DNA of 64,000 nt from Magnetospirillum sp. XM-1 (GTDB lineage: Bacteria; Pseudomonadota; Alphaproteobacteria; Rhodospirillales; Magnetospirillaceae): positions 3,252,001-3,316,000 of the forward strand of contig NZ_LN997848.1 of assembly GCF_001511835.1 (NCBI RefSeq). Direction: 5' to 3'. Both the position numbers and the translations under genes were made by a program. Shown here piece by piece: positions 61,757 through 64,000 of this stretch (position 1 is the stretch's first letter; every line of letters starts with the position of its first letter). The notes under the pieces are model-generated. The model was given only the letters and a program-made list of their open reading frames with translations. It ran no database searches and had not been told where the DNA came from.

Positions 61757-62644
61757 ATGATGACCATCCTCGGCATACCGACCCAGGCCCTGTTCGGGCA
61801 ATTGCTGCTGGGTCTCATCAACGGCGCGTTCTACGCCATGCTCAGCCTGGGCCTGGCGTTGATCTTCGGGCTTCTCAACATCATCAATTTCAGCCACGGC
61901 GCCCTTTACATGATGGGCGCCTTCGTCGCTTGGGCAGCGCTGAATTTCCTGGGGCTGGGATACTGGCCCGCCCTGATCGTCGCGCCCCTGGCGGTGGCCC
62001 TGGTCGGCATCGTCATCGAACGCACCATGCTGTGCCGGCTCTACAAGCTGGACCACCTCTACGGCCTGCTGCTCACCTTCGGCCTGGCGCTGATCATCGA
62101 GGGCCTGTTCCGCGAGGGATACGGCGTGTCAGGCCAGCCCTACGCCGTGCCGTCGGCCCTGGCCGGCGGCTGGAACCTGGGCTTCATGTTCCTGCCCATC
62201 TATCGCGGCTGGGTGGTGGTGGCCTCGCTGATCCTCTGCCTGGGCACCTGGTACGCCATCGAGAAGACCAAGCTGGGCGCCTATTTGCGCGCCGGAACCG
62301 AGAATCCCACCCTGGTCCAGGCCTTCGGCATCAACGTGCCGCTGATGATCACGCTGACCTACGGCTTCGGCGTGGCGCTGGCCGCCATCGCCGGCGTGCT
62401 GGCCGCCCCCATCTATCAGGTCAGCCCCAAGATGGGCTCGGACCTGATCATCGTGGTGTTCGCCGTGGTGGTGATCGGCGGCATGGGCTCGATCATGGGC
62501 TCCATCGTCACCGGCTACATGCTGGGGCTGGTGGAGGGCCTGACCAAGGTGTTCTACCCCGAGGCCGCCAGCACCGTGATCTTCATGGTGATGGTGGTGG
62601 TGCTGCTGATCAAACCGGCCGGCCTGTTCGGCAAGGGAGCCTGA
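61757..62644 (+). CDS. livH: Branched-chain-type ABC importer permease LivH
   Basis: Inner-membrane permease, 295 aa, about eight helices. The starting motif LINGAFYAMLSLGLALIFGLLNIINFSHG is abbreviated here to its conserved NFSHGALYMMGAF end. The C-terminal VIGGMGSIMGSIVTGYMLGL is the permease signature. Transcribed with livM (4-nt gap). Confidence 0.94.
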   Translation: MMTILGIPTQALFGQLLLGLINGAFYAMLSLGLALIFGLLNIINFSHGALYMMGAFVAWAALNFLGLGYWPALIVAPLAVALVGIVIERTMLCRLYKLDHLYGLLLTFGLALIIEGLFREGYGVSGQPYAVPSALAGGWNLGFMFLPIYRGWVVVASLILCLGTWYAIEKTKLGAYLRAGTENPTLVQAFGINVPLMITLTYGFGVALAAIAGVLAAPIYQVSPKMGSDLIIVVFAVVVIGGMGSIMGSIVTGYMLGLVEGLTKVFYPEAASTVIFMVMVVVLLIKPAGLFGKGA

Positions 62645-62648
62645 GGCC

Positions 62649-63596
62649 ATGACCGTGACCAAGATTCCCTCGCGACAGATCCCCTTCGTCCTGGCCCTGC
62701 TGGCCGTGGCCCTGGTGCTGCCCTACACCGTCTATCCGGTGTTCCTGATGAAGGGGCTGTGTTTCGGCCTGTTCGCCGCCGCCTTCAACCTGCTGCTGGG
62801 CTATGTGGGGCTGCTGTCCTTCGGCCACGCCATGTTCTTCGGCTGGTCGGCCTATGTCACCGCCTACGCCGCCAAGGAATGGGGCCTGACGCCGGAAATC
62901 GCCATCCTGCTGGGCGTGGCGCTGGCCACGGCGCTGGGCGCGGTGGTCGGCTGGCTGGCCATCCGCCGCCAGGGCATCTACTTCTCCATGATCACCCTGG
63001 CGCTGGCCCAGCTTGGCTTCTTCGTGGCGGTGCAGGCCCCCATGACCCACGGCGAGGACGGCATCCAGGGCGTGCCGCGCGGCCATCTGTTCGGGCTGAT
63101 CGACCTCGCCAACACCATGGCCATGTACTACTTCGTGCTGGCGGTGTTCGTGGTCTCGCTGCTGTTCCTCCACCGGGTGGTGAACTCCCCCTTCGGACAG
63201 GTGCTGAAGGCCATCCGCGACAACGAGCCCCGCGCCATCTCGCTGGGCTACGAGGTCAGCCGCTACAAGCTGATCGCCTTCGTGCTGTCGGCCGCCTTCG
63301 CCGGACTGGCCGGTTCGCTGAAAAGCCTGGTGTTCCAGCTGGCCTCGCTGGCCGACGTCAACTGGCACATGTCGGGCGAGGTGGTGCTGATGACCCTGAT
63401 GGGCGGCGTCGGCACCGTGCTGGGGCCGACGGTGGGCGCCTTCCTGGTGGTCGCCATCCAGGATTTCTTCGCCGGGGTGGGGTCCTGGGTCATCATCATC
63501 CAGGGCGTCATCTTCGTTGTTTGCGTGTTGTTGTTCCGTAGCGGTATGATCGGCGTGCTCGCGCCGTGGCTGAAAAGGCGCGGCATTACTGGCTAG
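62649..63596 (+). CDS. livM: Branched-chain-type ABC importer permease LivM
   Basis: The second permease, 315 aa, about nine helices. Typical segments are NLLLGYVGLLSFGHAMFFGW, GEDGIQGVPRG and LMGGVGTVLGPTVGAFLVV. It completes the importer (livG-F-K-H-M order). The Crp/Fnr-type gene starts 15 nt downstream. Confidence 0.94.
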   Translation: MTVTKIPSRQIPFVLALLAVALVLPYTVYPVFLMKGLCFGLFAAAFNLLLGYVGLLSFGHAMFFGWSAYVTAYAAKEWGLTPEIAILLGVALATALGAVVGWLAIRRQGIYFSMITLALAQLGFFVAVQAPMTHGEDGIQGVPRGHLFGLIDLANTMAMYYFVLAVFVVSLLFLHRVVNSPFGQVLKAIRDNEPRAISLGYEVSRYKLIAFVLSAAFAGLAGSLKSLVFQLASLADVNWHMSGEVVLMTLMGGVGTVLGPTVGAFLVVAIQDFFAGVGSWVIIIQGVIFVVCVLLFRSGMIGVLAPWLKRRGITG

Positions 63597-63610
63597 GCTG
63601 GGGAGATAGC

Positions 63611-64000
63611 ATGCCGGAAACCGTACTGCGTCGCCGCGAGATGCTGGCGAACACGCCTTTGTTCGCGTCGGTCCAGACCGACCTGCTCGACGAGCTGGCG
63701 GCCAAGGCCAAGATGGTCAAGGTCGACGCGCGCGAGACGCTGTTTTCCAAGGGTGATCCCGGCGACCGGCTCTATCTGGTGGCCAAGGGGATGATCCGCA
63801 TCGGCGTCCTGTCCGCCGACGGGCGCGAGGTGACCTACGGCCTGATCAAGCCCGGCCAGCTGTTCGGCGAGATCGCCGTGCTGGACGGCAAGGAGCGCTC
63901 CGCCGACGCCACCGCCATGGAGGCCACCGAGCTGATCGCCCTGGAGCGCAAGGACGTCCACGCCTTCCTGCATAAACATCCGGTGCAGGCGCTGCACCTG
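63611..64000 (+). CDS. Crp/Fnr-type cyclic-nucleotide-binding protein (truncated by window end)
   Basis: The first 130 residues are visible. A cNMP-binding beta barrel shows LFSKGDPGDRLYLVAKG and PGQLFGEIAVLDGKERSADATA. This holds the Glu and Arg-type phosphate-binding cassette (EIAVLDGKERSA), closer to true binders than the protein at 46451. The C-terminal DNA-binding helix-turn-helix would be beyond the window. It may regulate the liv operon it follows (inference). Confidence 0.85.
   Translation, partial: MPETVLRRREMLANTPLFASVQTDLLDELAAKAKMVKVDARETLFSKGDPGDRLYLVAKGMIRIGVLSADGREVTYGLIKPGQLFGEIAVLDGKERSADATAMEATELIALERKDVHAFLHKHPVQALHL

Overview
The window is 64 kb of GC-rich, densely packed bacterial chromosome. 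It fits a Rhodospirillales alphaproteobacterium, most likely Magnetospirillum or a close relative. That placement is inference from gene order, protein style and the wealth of PAS/Cache/globin/hemerythrin sensors; no 16S rRNA or magnetosome genes are present to prove it. I find no rRNA, tRNA, CRISPR array, insertion sequence or prophage.

Layout. 1-2784: the C-terminus of an FAD-dependent desaturase/amine oxidase, Fe superoxide dismutase, and a Cache-type histidine kinase. 2788-22338: a nearly continuous minus-strand block of housekeeping genes in an order familiar from alphaproteobacteria: dgt, argS, SPOR protein, nagZ, M50 protease, scpA, scpB, ybaN-like, then tatABC, serS, surE, pcm, LysM/M23 lipoprotein, and yajC-secD-secF with an Mth938-like gene. 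Two genes break it: a plus-strand DUF815 ATPase, and a globin-coupled chemoreceptor that looks inserted. 22393-27997: erpA and xth with a diguanylate cyclase, a secreted HExxH protein and a multi-PAS kinase between them. 28004-33737: hemerythrin-receiver fusion, ilvD, a small coiled-coil protein, a haloacid dehalogenase and a soluble lytic transglycosylase. 33791-36785: ABC exporter (ATPase, permease, adaptor). 36964-38997: dapA, smpB, a sulfite-oxidase-like molybdoenzyme. 39004-41547: large membrane histidine kinase. 41863-47945: pgpA, cinA/pncC, a possible ABA-sandwich protein, a ThDP-enzyme/ALDH7 pair, a cyclic-nucleotide-binding protein and a metallo-beta-lactamase-fold hydrolase. 48052-52048: SAM hydrolase/adenosyltransferase, NnrS and a Cache chemoreceptor. 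52379-58430: gltB-gltD glutamate synthase. 58957-64000: a liv-type ABC importer operon (livG-F-K-H-M) followed by a Crp/Fnr-type protein cut by the window end.

Working together. The minus-strand block joins translation (argS, serS), protein export (Sec, Tat), envelope remodelling (nagZ, SPOR, degenerate M23) and chromosome segregation (scpAB). Several junctions are 1-4 nt start/stop overlaps that imply translational coupling. Signal-transduction genes sit as insertions in that otherwise conserved order.

The most unusual non-coding signal is a family of about 100-nt repeats (24101-24200, 48803-48894, 50251-50357). Each is four consecutive hairpins. Stems 1 and 2 differ between copies by compensatory base changes while their loops stay fixed or nearly so, and each copy lies just 3' of a minus-strand gene. 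A second palindromic repeat type, a perfect 27-bp inverted repeat, lies at 10529-10599, with a fragment at 7164-7186.
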